This document shows, one piece after another, positions 27,291 to 40,395 of a DNA stretch of 64,000 nucleotides. Numbering within the stretch: position 1 is the first letter of the stretch; each line of letters opens with the position of its first letter. Where the stretch lies: NCBI RefSeq assembly GCF_020184175.1, contig NC_065533.1, forward strand, positions 42,880,351-42,944,350. Direction: 5' to 3'. The position numbers were made by a program, and so were the translations under genes. This DNA is from Aphis gossypii. Taxonomy: Eukaryota > Arthropoda > Insecta > Hemiptera > Aphididae. Below the pieces are notes generated by a model, which saw only the letters and a program-made list of their open reading frames with translations, searched no databases and was not told the DNA's origin.

Positions 27291-28900
27291 AAGTAGATCC
27301 AATTTTGTACAAGAAACTTCTATCAAAGTGTATGGCCAGAGCATTTTTTTACTGGAAAAAAATCTTTCCATAAAAAAAAAAATACATAATTATTATAAAG
27401 CCAATACATTCATTGTAATGTTAAAAAATAGATTCACATAGTATTTTTTAAATATTAGTGATCACGACACTTAGACTGTAATAACAAAAATAACAATTAA
27501 TAACATTTTTGTAATGAAAATAAGATTTAGCATTGGTATCTTTTAGATTCCGAGTGGAACAAGAAATGTATTGATTTTACAATATGTGTATTTTTTTTCT
27601 GTCATCATTTTTTGGGGCAGTACAAATTTCAACTTTGTAGATAGTTACTAGTAGAAAATTAAATTAAATTGACACGTTGATAGATAAAAAGTAAAAAAAA
27701 AATACTTATTGGTTTTAAATTAATTACGAAAAATAAAAAAATATATCAAGAAAATACGGTAAAATTTTAATTAAAATCAGATTTTGAGAAAAAAATAGGT
27801 TTTTTTTGTATAATATTATAAAACGTATTATTAATATTAATATTTACAATTATTAATCGTATAATATACTTAATATATGGATTTACAAGATTAGAAAATT
27901 TAATATACAAATTGTCAAATATTTGTTTTCATTATTGCAAAGTTTACCTGTGACCCAAATAATTTTTATAAATATTTGATGTTCAAATTTTTAAGACATT
28001 AGATATTTATCCGTAAAATAACTATTTATACTAAAACGTAATTTGATATTAATTTATAATACAAAAACAAATGAACATGGATACTTACAATTTTTTATCT
28101 TTAGCTTATCATATTATATATTTTATGATATAATGTTCAAAAAAATTTGATTAATTTTGTATAGATACAACAGTTATTCGATCATTTTTAGTTTACCTAT
28201 TTATATTTTCAATTATTTTTGATAAAGATTTTTCTTTATGTAAAAAAGCTTGAACAAAAAAAAATTGAAAGTTCCTTATACATTTCGACTATAGTAATTT
28301 AATCATATTATAGATACATACACAGAATATTGCATTTATAAGCAACTCAAGTACATATTTTGTCAAAATCACACAAATTTGCAAATTATTTTTTAAAAAA
28401 ATGCATAGAATGTTAAATTTATATAAACCTAATATTTAAAAATGTATTACAAGATTACTTATTGAATATATTTTGTTTTATTCAAATTGAAATAAAAAAT
28501 TAAAAAATATTACATTTTTTTTTTTAAATTTATTTTATAGGTACATTTTTGAGTTCAAATTTAGACTAGTTTATATTAAAATAAAGAAAAACGATATTAG
28601 TTATTTTGTCATAATTCAAAAACATTATTTGTGAAAATTAAAAACTTTTTACCTACTTAATTTACCTACTTACACCAATTGAAATATTAAACCATTTTCG
28701 TAAGAAAAAAAAATATTTTTTGTATGAACTTTACACCTACGTAACACGTGGTAAGCAATTAAGTGTTTCCTTTTTATTTTTTTTTTTTTGTTGCTGTGAA
28801 AATATTTTTGCGCAGTTTTTAGAGCTTTCTATTATATCTGATAATCTACTTGAAATAATTTTTCATGTGACTGGAAAAGTGAATTTGAGATAACTACAAC
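27291..28900. repeat. Probable copy of a dispersed aphid repeat
   Basis: The block containing TTTTAGATTCCGAGTGGAAC (from 27,540), AAATGTATTGATTTTACAAT and AACTTTGTAGATAGTTACT is, as I recall, a very abundant interspersed sequence in aphid genomes. A related block (TAGATTCTGAGCATAGCAAT and TTTTACAATGGCTTGTGTGTG) is seen at about 41,070-41,127, inside another element. The full limits cannot be set here, and the rest of the stretch is AT-rich and anonymous. Confidence 0.45.
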
Positions 28901-31600
28901 AATTTATGAATATTCTACTTTATGACTTGAAAGTTCAATCACTTATTGACTTGCTTTTTTAAGAACTACTGTGATAAACCGTATTGATTTACATTGATAT
29001 TATATTTTGCGTTACAAGGACAAAAACTCTAATTAGGTAAAATATAAATTTATACGCTCTTCTCTGTATCAACTTTCGCCGTAATTTAATACTTGGCAAA
29101 ACTTCCATATTCTACGTACTCAGTTCTTACGTATTATAAAACACACCAAAAAATATATAAAGTAGATCGCATATACTGTGAACTTTGTGTTAGATTTGAA
29201 AATAGAAATAGAAACTATCTTACATCTTTTAATTTATAGTTTTATTTGTATAACTTCTTTAAAGTCATTTCAAAATTTTCTTTTGGATATCTGATAAAAT
29301 GAAGCTGCAGGTCGACTTTTTTCCGCTTTCCGTCGTATTATATACACACTATTGAGTTTCTATATGGCTGATATTAGTATCAGTACAATCATTTTTCACA
29401 TCTAAAATCCCAAGTGAATTCTCAAACAATATACAAACATAATACATTAAATCACAAATTCAGTTAAAATGACAATATTAAATTACGACATTATTGTATG
29501 GGAAATAATATATTAAGACCTATTATTAATGAGATTATATATTAATGTATTAGGTAAGTATTATATATTGTACCAAGAGCCAAAAACATATTTAAGAAAT
29601 GTCAACTGTTTCAAATTGATTGAGTAAATTTTTTTTTTTGAATGTGCCCAACTCTCTTCAATATGACTCTATCGAATACCTTATTTACACTATATTCACT
29701 ATGAACATTATTGAATTTAGTTTGGATACACCACTGTTTTAAATTTATTTTACCAGTATATCGTTTAAATGATATCCATATTATAGGATTCATGACTTTA
29801 AAAATTAAATTTGATGGGTTAAAAAAAATAGCGATTGCATGGTTAATTCTCGATAATAATATAACCTGACAAGGATTCTTAGGCCAAAAACAAGAAGAGC
29901 ATTTTCAAAATTTTACTGGGTGTGTCAAATAGACATATTTATTGGGTGTAACTAGTTAGTATTACTTTAAATTGTTTTCCAGACCTTTGTGTAGGAGGAC
30001 CAAGTTGATTTTTTTCCTTCCAAAGAACCACAGTTTTCAGGCATCTTTTATAAAATTGAGAATAATCCAGTGGCGTCACAAGATAATTTACATCAACACG
30101 TTGTACGGAATACTAGAGAGACGCTTGGACGCGCTGGCGCCTGGCGAGCACATCTTTCATGAACTCGGAAACTACTTGAAAAAATGAATAATGAGTTCAT
30201 TTATAACTTAGTCGAATACGTCGAATTTTGTGATAATAATTATATGCTAATTGTCAGTACGCGATGATTGTTCGATCCTGTTATTACAATTATTCAAATA
30301 ACAATATTTTATTGGTCAGTCATGTCTGCGCAATTGTTTTTTTTCACTTTCTAGATTTTGTATCTACTTAAATTTGTTATTTGTGTTTAAAATATTGTTG
30401 TTCATTATATTTGATAAATTATGGCATCATTATTGTTAAAAAATGTCCATATTGGTTAGTATATACAACGCATAAACGCATATTATACATAAATATTATG
30501 CATTTTTTAAAACGCTAATTATGAATGTTAAATATTATATATCTTATATGTTTTATATACTTATGATGTGTGCTTACTTTTTGTTAGGACTTTCGTTTCA
30601 GTTACTTATAAGAAAACAATATAATATAAATATATTATGTTGTTATATAATTATGTTAATTGTTTAGTAAGCTGTAGAGTGTAAATACATACTTTTTCAT
30701 GCTATTCAAATATTAGTACTGTTCGTATTATTTTTTTTTGTTTCGATTACTTAACTTTTTTGTTTTTAACATTTTTCTTTGTAAGTATTCAATGTTGGTA
30801 TAAATCATAAGGATAATGAATAAGTTATTATTATACAATGCATAAATTCATAACAAACACGGTTTTTTTTCAATGGTGATGTCCAGTAGACTGGATAATA
30901 AGTGAAAAAATACACGGTTATATAAATGTATTATTATAATATCGTAATTATGGAATAATTATCAAACAAATCAAAACAATAATAGGTACATTATGTATAC
31001 ACTTTTAAAAAGTACACAATTAAAAGAACATTGCTCATTTTGACAAAATACCAATTTTGCTATGAGTTCTAAGTTTTCAAGTAAAATAGTCATTTATATT
31101 ATTATATTATAATATAGTACCATGAATGCTTTTAATTACATACATACTCTTATGATATCGGCAAAAATTTAAATAAATATTATAAACAATTGTATTTTAA
31201 AAAAAAAAAGGTTAAGATCACTGAATACATTGATCTAATTATTTTAGTTATTAAATATCAGTAAAATAATTAAAATGTAATAAAATATAGTAACAGTATA
31301 AACAATAATCAATATAAAGAATGAGGGATAATTTATTTAGAATATTATAGTTATTTCATGAAAAAATTACAAAATAGCTGAATAATCTCTAATTTAGAAA
31401 AATTATAAATTTATCAATTTATATACGTTATGTGAGTACACTGAACGTGCAATGTTAATTCCGATGTAAATTAATAACGATATTACTTGTACTCAAAATA
31501 TAAAAAAATATCAAATATGAAAAAAAAAATATAGGATGCATCGATATAATGTAAATATTGGGTACTCACCTCATTGCTTACTGTTTTCGATTACTCCAGA
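28901..31600. other. AT-rich stretch with a short coding-like patch near 30.06-30.27 kb
   Basis: Mostly anonymous AT-rich DNA. At 30,060-30,267 the plus strand has a more balanced composition. One frame reads NNPVASQDNLHQHVVRN, then RETLGRAGAWRAHLS, a stop, then LEKMNNEFIYNLVEYVEF. A different frame gives a 71-codon open frame (29,972-30,187) ending LERRLDALAPGEHIF. Neither is recognised. It may be a decayed transposon coding segment. Confidence 0.4.
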
Positions 31601-31800
31601 GTCTAGATCAGTGTTTCCCAAAGGATGTGCCGTGAAATTTGAAAGGTGTGCCGCGACAACTTGAACTTTTTTTTATATTATTACCTAATAACGATATTAT
31701 TCGATAAGTAGACAATATTTATCCAAAGTGTGTCGTGACTTATAAAAACTAATAATAATGTGCCGCAATGGGAAAAAGTTTGGGAACCACTGGTCTAGAT
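31601..31800. mobile_element. hAT-type MITE with perfect 8-bp target duplication
   Basis: The element spans 31,609-31,792 (184 bp). Its ends are CAGTGTTTCCCAAAG and, on the right, TTTGGGAACCACTG, imperfect terminal inverted repeats of the CAG.G.TTC.CAAA type typical of hAT elements. Both sides are flanked by the identical 8-mer GTCTAGAT (31,601-31,608 and 31,793-31,800), the duplication length hAT transposases make. The interior has no open frame but repeats a TGTGCCGTGA/GTGCCGCGAC/TGTGTCGTGACT motif. It is non-autonomous and would have been moved by a hAT transposase elsewhere. The intact target duplication suggests a fairly recent insertion. Confidence 0.93.
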
Positions 31801-33119
31801 AGTGGTGAATTATTTTCTTTTAATATATAAATGTATGTACATAGTTTATATTATAATTTTAAATACTTTTTTTTTGTTGGTTAGAAAATAGAAAATATGT
31901 ACCTATTCTTTTTTCGCAATAAGAATATGTAAAAATTAAAAAGTGATTTATATTACGTATTCATCGTTTAAAGACTTGAATTTCGTTACAGTACTACGAG
32001 TTAGTTAATGTAAGACAACATTAAGAACGTTATGCTTTAAGGTAATAGCTAAAAGTAATCATATGATTCTTAAAGTTTGTTGGTAATAATGTGGAGAAAA
32101 ATATTAACCTAATTCAGTTAAAAATAAGTTGTGTAATTCTTTTTTTTTAATTACTAGCTGGGTCACAAATAGTGATTCTTATTTTATTTTATCACTGGCT
32201 AACTAAATATTTTATTAAATATGCATCATACTATATATTTGTATTGCATACTTGTTTTTGTTATTTAGGCAATTATACGTGTTTATTACGTCAACGATAT
32301 TTATTTATTAATGTTTATTTAGAATCATTACTTATAACATAATTAATCAAAAAAGACTAGTTAATCAGTTTTAACCACAGTAATTATAGGTATGTAACGA
32401 TATGATTTTAATTTAACATATTTTTTTCAAATTTATTAACTAAAAAAACATGTAAAACAAGTAAGAAGTAGTAGTGTAAATAATAACATAAAAAAACATT
32501 TTTTTTTTTATTTTTTTTATAAAAGCATATACTAAGAAAAAAATATTGAAGTGTAGTTAAGGTTAATCTTATATTTTAATACAAGACTAATAATTAGCTG
32601 TACTTATATAGATTTTAAATTCAACATTCAAATACTCGTAAATATTAAAAAAGTAAAGATTTTATGAGGCAGGGAATATATTTATTTTATTTTAATTTTT
32701 TTTAAACCCAAATCTAGTTTGGTCCAATTTATTTTTTTTAATCCAGAAATGTTAGTCCTACCTATGCCATTTTATTCAAATATTTTTTACATAATATGAT
32801 ATAGTCGATATATTTTTTGTCTAATCCATGTAGTCCAAAATACAATAACATTAATAATTTATTATTTGGCCTAATTTTAATTACTGTGGTCTTAACAATA
32901 GGATTTTTTTTATTTTAAATTATTAAATACTCTTAATAAACAGTTATTTCGTTAGAAAAAAGTATTTTTAACTTAATACCATCAAATAAAATATTATTCT
33001 GTCAAGAACTAATCCAAGAGTTATTAAATCTAAAATAACAAATATAATATAACTTATAAACAATGGGTTTTGTTACAAATAGCATTCGTTTAAAAAAATC
33101 ATCATAGAAGGCAAATATT
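31801..33119. other. AT-rich non-coding stretch
   Basis: Nothing recognised apart from long T and A tracts. Confidence 0.6.
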
Positions 33120-33860
33120 AGAGATGAGAATACCGGTCAATCTGTAATGCAAGGTGTATAACAAACAGTGATCTGAGCATTTGGTTATTTTTGATGGTGG
33201 TTGTACATTTGAAATACAGCAGCTGTTGAAGCGAAAGAAACTGTCCACCGAATCAAAACAATAGTTAAAGAAGCGCCTAATTCGAGACCAAGTGAGATGC
33301 TAAAAACAGGTAAGGAAAATGTTCACAACTAAGAAGTTCCGGTTAAATTTCTAGATGGAAGTGCAATCAAACGAATGATAAACTTATAACATAATAAAAC
33401 AATATCTACAAAATGTATTTAAAGTTGAAATTCACTATCTTTACTATGTTACGACATGTGATGAACCATTTCATAATGAAGAATGACCCCGACAGATAAT
33501 AATATTTTTAACTGTAAAAAACATTCGATTATTAATTACAAGTGAAATAATTTTCTCTGATAGAACTTTTATAACTGTGCTATAACAGTTCATGCAGCTT
33601 TACGTGAACTATATACACGGAATTTAAATGAATAATGTATTTATTATTTTATTTTATGTATTGACTGCTCATAAAAATGAACGAACCTGTAGTATAACTT
33701 ATCAACTTATCAAGAACTTACAAATTCTCAAGAGCACTATAACTTGACATTATAAATCATCAATTTGTAGTATGCGATTTTTAGCAAGCGAACATAAATG
33801 CATTAAGAACCACATTAAAAAACGGAATTTCAAAAATAATGTACACAATGCAATGAATAC
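33120..33860 (+). mobile_element. MULE-type transposase relic with FLYWCH-like N-terminus
   Basis: The plus strand carries pieces in the order expected for a MULE-family transposase. First comes a zinc-finger-like CNARCITNSD (about 33,149). Next is the helical linker AAVEAKETVHRIK, then PNSRPSEMLKT and SAIKRMIN (33,222-33,384). A continuous frame then begins near 33,505 with NIRLLITSEIIFSDRTF, where SDRTF aligns with the family DGTF motif carrying the first catalytic aspartate. It continues with QFMQLYVNYIHG, NNVFIILFYVLTAHKNERT and YQLIKNLQILKS to about 33,750. In-frame stops in two places (for instance after ITVL and after YIHGI) and a missing C-terminal part show it is inactive. No terminal inverted repeats were identified. 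It could also be classed as a domesticated FLYWCH gene relic, but the stops argue for a dead transposon. Confidence 0.75.
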
Positions 33861-35219
33861 CGGGCGTAGCTGTTAATTGGACCTTATGTATAGGACCGAT
33901 ATTCTTGTAACCCTTAAATCAGATTAATCATAATCAACATTTAAAAACTAAAAATATTTGTTTGTTTAGTTGAAATAATTGGTGTATAGTATTCATTAAA
34001 ATCATTATTTTTTCAAAGCGGTTGAGGAGCGTACGACAAAGTCCCTACGGCTTACACCCTTTACATAAACATAATATACCTGCACAGTCGCCTCATTACC
34101 ACGGTGTGGTTAACAGTACACATGCTTCAACTTTTAGCTGCAACTGTCAAACTCGAACCACAAGGGTGGTGATAATAATAATTGTGCTCAATTTTGTTAT
34201 TATAATATACGAATATATCACATTTGATGATCAGGCGCTTTAAGTCATCATAACTTCCTCGAGCTTTCCTCGTACCTACATCCGATTTTTAACGATAACA
34301 ACACAAATATAATATTAATTAATCTTATTAATTATTACATACATATTAACTTTATAATAAATGATAATAAGTACTTTGTTGTAAACAGACATCTAGCTCT
34401 CGTATTTATGATTTTTTTTCAAAAAGAAGAGCAGTGGAATTTTATCAATCAATAAATAATAATAATACATAATTTATTATGAATATATGAATTGATTACC
34501 CGAGGGATGTATGGATATTTGAGTGTTAACATAAAATTTAAATTATACTAAAAGTACATTTGTAAATAAATAAAATATATAATTTAAATAATTAAAAAAA
34601 CGATTCAAAAATTAAAAAACCTAAAAATAATACAAATCAAATAACCATCGTGATTTATTACGAATTAATGAATAACTAAGTAAAATAAAATATATGCGAC
34701 TGACTTATTTATTTCAATTTTATCATTAATTGACTTAATGCAATTTAAATTATACTACCTTAACAGTTTTAAAATAATACAACACTAATAATTAATATAA
34801 ATATAAACTATAAAAACAATAATATTTACGAATATTTTTATAATTTGACAGTTTATGTTTTGTGTTATGGTTGTCTCACGTCTTAAACATTACAAATATT
34901 GAACATATAATACTTACATTCAATAATGGAGAAAACAGACTACTACTTATCGTAAAAGAAGTGTTTTAATTCAGTCATAATGAAAAAAATATGTCTCGAT
35001 GAAGCTACCATATATTATTATTTTATACAAGAGAATTACAGTGGTAAATTATTATAGAAATAATAACAAATAATATAAATATATTATTTTTTTTTCAAGT
35101 CGTGGACATTGCAATAGTAATAATATTATGTTTTCTACTTAACACCCTCCCACCGCTACCACCCTTAGAAAAATCAGTTTACATCAATAGAACATGATAA
35201 AAAAGAAAAAGAAAAACCA
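33861..35219. other. AT-rich stretch with a mixed patch at 34.02-34.30 kb
   Basis: The patch at 34,015-34,300 has more balanced composition and a 73-codon plus frame without recognised domain (34,022-34,243). The remainder is AT-rich without a gene. Whether the patch belongs to the MULE relic on its left cannot be told. Confidence 0.5.
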
Positions 35220-36100
35220 GTATGCTTAAGAACACACTCATTTTCGACGTCGCTTTACACGACTGCCGGATAATCGTGACGAATTCACAGCGGTTTGCAA
35301 CTTGATCAACCGAATCAATTCTATCGATTCGCCCCGCGGATAACGACGTGCCGTGCGTTTGTTTTAATTAACATTCGACACACACACGACACACGTTATC
35401 AGAAATATCCAAGTCCATTCGAGTATACGACTTAATAATAATATATTATTATTAATGTGATACTGTCCACTGTAGAATACCTGTATGGCCTGTATATATA
35501 TATAAATACAGTTAAAGACGTGTCGATGTACGGTCGCGTGTTGTTCGTATATATTGTACAATCGCGTTTATCACGAATACTCATCGAATTGATATATAAT
35601 ATTTATCTGGCTATTGGTGTTAAGGTATTGGAAACCGTCCAAAGTCTATTTTTTCTTCTCTGGACCTCGAAGAATTTCCACAATAACGGATTATACGTCG
35701 AAGTCACTTTTACTGTCACCTATGAGAGAGTATACGCTTTCTGGCCGGACAGCACGCGTAATGAGTTTTATTTTTTAGACTCGTGACATTGCACGAGCAC
35801 TGACGAATTTTCAAACCGCAACGACAATACTTTATTAAAGGTGGTTTATATAGCACACATAATGTATATATATATATATATGTCTATGAAAAATCAACGT
35901 CGCGCGTGTACGATAATTTTCGACTACCAAGATTATAATGTAGGTAGTTACCTACTACCGTCATTAAATAATACAGCTCGGTGTTATTGTTGCGCGTGCG
36001 ATATACACGCGTATATAATATATTGCCTAAAAACGAGGCTAGTTTAGATTAAATCGTATTTGTCGACCGTTGACGACGATCGATATCATAATATTATTAT
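35220..36100. promoter_or_regulatory. CpG-rich island
   Basis: CpG-rich mixed sequence (for example GATTCGCCCCGCGGATAACG near 35,327) in AT-rich flanks. A CA-rich run lies near 35,379-35,395 and a (TA)n run at 35,865-35,881. Overlapping chance frames occur on both strands, and the 109-codon plus frame at 35,457-35,786 has no recognisable domain. It may be a promoter or enhancer island, by inference only. Confidence 0.4.
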
Positions 36101-39100
36101 ATGTTAGAAGGTAGTATGTATATTATTACATTTGCTACTACCTACTATACGTAAGTTCATTATATTGTTAATATTATTATTTTATACGTTTTCATTGCCA
36201 ATTTTATGCATTTCCACAAACTCCACTTGAACATGGTATAATAATGTCAAAGTGCACTGTTCAGTAGTACTTTTTCTCGATCGTTCGAAATCGTAGAAAC
36301 GATTATTAATTATTATTATATGTATGTAGGTACACGGTATATACGTTAAATGTTTGTGAACGTAACTTATGTATATTAACACGTATTGCACGAATAAGAA
36401 AAAAAACAATTTACTCGTTATTATAGAAATTGTCTTACATTATAGGTTCTTAATGCTTTGTTTTAGTAAACAAGAGTTGTATGATTAATATTTCCCAGTG
36501 GATTCTATTTATTTTAAAATAAAATACAAGTGATTTATTTTATTTATTTATTTGATAATTCAATTTTATAACCATTAAATAATATTTACATTTAATTTAC
36601 ATTTTCAAGTTTATACTTTCTCCTTATAAGTAAAGCTTAAGTATACTCGAAAAATCTATATTTTTGTAAACACGTTTAACGTGTATATATTTAATGGCAT
36701 CTATAGAACAGTTTCAATGACTATTTAGATCAAATATTAATTATTTATTTGCTGTTTAATTTAAGTTTTAATTATTTGAGATTAATTAAATTGAAAAACT
36801 ATGAATTACATGTAAAGTGGTACGTTTATAAAAACAGCAGATTTAGGAATGTTAATAGATGAAAACAAATTATTGTGTTATAATTGCATACAACGTATAG
36901 CGTAGCTTGAATAACTTTGATAACTAAAATGTATTTTATGATGTTGTTTAGAAACATAACAATACAACGCAATACCAATTTACGATTCCAATCAAAACTT
37001 CAAAGTAATTACACCACTTGGTTACGCTTGTAGTGTTTGTGATCAGGTTTTTTGTTTTTACTTCGTAGATATTTTGAAGTTATAAGCAGAATTTCCTAAT
37101 TTATCTGAAAACATCTGTCAACTTCTTACAATTAATGACAATATCCGTTGATAATTATGATTGGATTGTGTTGTAGGAAAAATAAGTCTTTATGTCGAAC
37201 AAGTGTTTGAAATAGTAAGTATTATTCTAAACAAATGTGCCTCGAGTACCCTTTAAGGTATCTTTAGAAATTATAGCAAATAGCAGTTGGAGTGTTTAAT
37301 CGTCTCATGGTTATATTTTTCTATTACAATTTAGAGACAGGGTCAACTTTATTAGTCGAGTACCTATACTATAAAGGCTTCAGTTTATTTGAAATATTGT
37401 TGTAATTTATAAGCATCTGATAGCAAAAAAACTTAGATCAAAGAATAAAATAAACAGTTTGAATCTACAAACACTTTCAAAATATTACATTAATATTGTA
37501 ACTTAAAATGTAATATATAAAATAAGTGTTTATAAATCTATCTCATTTGTTTTATTGTATATATTTAAAGTACAATTTTAACCAGAAAATAATTATTACC
37601 ATAAAATGTGTATATATATATATATATTGTATAATGTATATAGTATATTATATTATACAATTAAGTATTTTAGAATCTGATAATGTTTTGGTTTATTTAT
37701 TTATAATTACTTGTTTGTTTATCTATCATCGTTGATCAATATTGGATCAGAAAAACTTCTCCAATATCTTTTAATATTAATTATAACTTCTAGAAAAATA
37801 TTAATCTATGGTTGGTGTGTTTTTTGAGTTATGAATAGGGAAATCCCATTATGTTACTAAATTATCGGGAAAAACTAGCAAAATTAAAATATTTACCAAC
37901 ACCTATTTAAATTCTATTTTGTGTTTTTGTGGTAATTAAGAAAACAATTATATTAGATAATTGACATTTTTGCTAAATATTTTTTTTTATTTAATTTATA
38001 CGAATTATAAAACTTTTCATTGAAAATGTAATACAAAATAAGTTGTTTGTAAAACAGTTAAAATATATTGAAACATACAGTACCTTTTTTTTTTTTTTGT
38101 AATTGATCGTTTGAAGTTAAATGCATGGAAAATTGGATATCTAAATAAAAATAATTTTAAACGATTTAAATTATTAGAAGACATTTAAAAAAAAATACTA
38201 ATCGTCTATATAGCTTAAAAATGACTCTACATTACTTTTTATGGTGATATCTTATAAACAATTCATTTTCCAAAATATTTAAATGAATTTTTAGTTATTT
38301 GTATTACTAATCTATTAATCCCATTCTATTGTACTTTTTATACTTAATTAAACAATAATTATAAATTATGTGAAATGTTTTTAGAAAAAATTAGCTGAAA
38401 CTCAACGAATTAAATAACTATTAATTACTGACTTTAAATATAATTTTGAATGCAAATTTCAAGTATAGCAAACACAATATCCTTAAAAATAGATGCTGAT
38501 TCAATTATCTCCTCAATCACTCTGAATCCTTTTTTCCTATGTTATGACTAACCATTGAATTTAATTTTAACGCATTAATTTCAGCCTCCCCAATAACGAC
38601 GATAGATACACTCTCAGTCTATTATATTGTGTACATAAAATTTCACCGTTTTTTTTTTTTTTTTTATATAATGATGTAAATTTAACATTATTGTGTAGGT
38701 ATTCATTATTTTTGTATTCTAGTTATAGATATCTATATTTAACTGATTCTAGGGTGCTACAAAATGTCATTCACGTTTTTGGGGTTTATAAATAATTTAG
38801 GTTTATAATAATATTGTGTATACCTAACAGGTTAGTGAATATGAATAAATGCGTAGCATGTTGGTATGTCTTATGAGTATATAGTAAACTTTAATCTAAA
38901 CTTTTTAATTATAAAATAAAAGCGACTTACTGCGTAAAATTATAAACAGAAAATATTTTTGGTGAACATAACATAATTAACGCTGCATCTGCAGAGAGTA
39001 AAAATTTTAAAGACGTTACGTAATTGGGTTTGATCGCGCGAGTATTTTATTTTACTTCAAATTGCAGTAACTGCAATGAAACATAATGTTATATAGGTAC

Positions 39101-39600
39101 TTTCGTACGAAAACTAGGGAAGGGTTGTGAATTAACATCGTTAACAACTTTTTCTTTTCTTTTTATAATTTCTTTATTTCAATTCTAAACCAATGGATTC
39201 AGATAATTATTTTTACATTATTTCTTGAATGACGTCAGTAGGTACCTGAAAAATTATTGTGCACGCTTTGTAGAATATAATGTATAGAACATTATTAATC
39301 TTAGTGGTTGAATACAAACGCTTAAATTAATAATGTAAAATTGTACAGCCAAAAACAAATAGAATTATCAAATTAACAAATGCGTATAAACTTCTAATGA
39401 GGTAATTATTCTGAATCGAATTCTAGTGAATTGTAAACTAACAGTTAATTAAATTTTCAGATTATTATTTTAAACAAACTGTTTATAAATGAAACATTGT
39501 TAAATGCGTATATTATATTGAAAAAATATTATAAAGTAACTTCATGGATAATGAATTATATGTAATAACTAATAATATATTGTAGAACCTGTGAAAAATA
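36101..39600. other. AT-rich non-coding stretch
   Basis: No gene recognised. A (TA)n run lies at 37,610-37,627 and long T tracts near 38,088 and 38,649. Confidence 0.6.
37610..37627. repeat. (TA)n microsatellite
   Basis: Nine TA units. Confidence 0.95.
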
Positions 39601-39605
39601 CGAAT

Positions 39606-40395
39606 CTAGGACGTCCCCCCCTCGTGTCTTTTCACCCCCGATACAATAGATGTCCCCCTCCCCCCGAACGAGACAATTCCCCCCCGGACAAAAAAAATAA
39701 ATAAATATTAGACAATAAAAATATAAAATGCAAATAAATAAAATATGTATAAATAATTAAATTAATATATAAATGTAAATAAATGTACTGTTTACGAAAA
39801 CTAAATTAAATTAAATAATACAAAATAATACAAAATATCAAAAATATCACGAAATATCATAACATTGTTGATATTAAAATAAAAAATTAAATAATGAAAA
39901 TAAAAAATATGACGTAGTATAATAAAGCTATTGATAAAAAATAAAAATAAATGTAATTATTGATTTATAAATTAAAATCTTTATTGAAGCACTTGAGTAG
40001 TTGAGTGGCTCATCTGTAAATGAGTTTCAATAAAAAGCAAAATATATTTGGATGATTAATTTGCACTAGTGTTGCAAATTTATTATTCCACCCTTCCAAA
40101 ATATTGTTTGTATTATTAACAAATTTTGAAAAATGCTCTAAAACTATGAAAATGCATTAAAAATTAAAATCGTAAAAAAAATGCAAAAAAATTTCTTTTA
40201 ATTATCAGTATCATATATTAAGATGATCGTATATTTCTGGTTAAACCAAAGTAGTAGGTGTAGTTGTTTTCAAAACTATTATTATGTAAAACTATATATT
40301 TATATATATATCGATTCGGGGAGAAAACGTTTCAGTCCAGGGGAAATGTCCAGTACCGCTAAAATTCCCGGGAAGGAAACGGCCATATACTGAAA
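39606..40395. mobile_element. Candidate non-autonomous element with GC-rich inverted ends and A-rich core
   Basis: The left end (39,606-39,690) has C runs of 7, 5, 5, 6 and 7 bases and contains GGACGTCCCCCC and CTTTTCACCCCCG. The right end (about 40,314-40,380) contains CGGGGAGAAAACG and AGGGGAAATGTCC, which match the left end in reverse complement with gaps (AGGGGNNNNGTCC and CGGGG.GAAAA). Between them lies about 620 bp of very A-rich DNA. I recall similar TTTCCCCCTGGAC-type sequences as recurrent in aphid genomes. No target duplication or coding frame was found, so the boundaries are approximate. Confidence 0.4.

Noticed and set aside
30074..30090. CAGTGGCGTCACAAG as a hAT-type left end
   Set aside because: No matching right end or 8-bp duplication was found within several kilobases.
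35364..36047. Frames of 65-109 codons on both strands
   Set aside because: Overlapping frames on opposite strands without known domains. Poly-YI stretches come from TA repeats.
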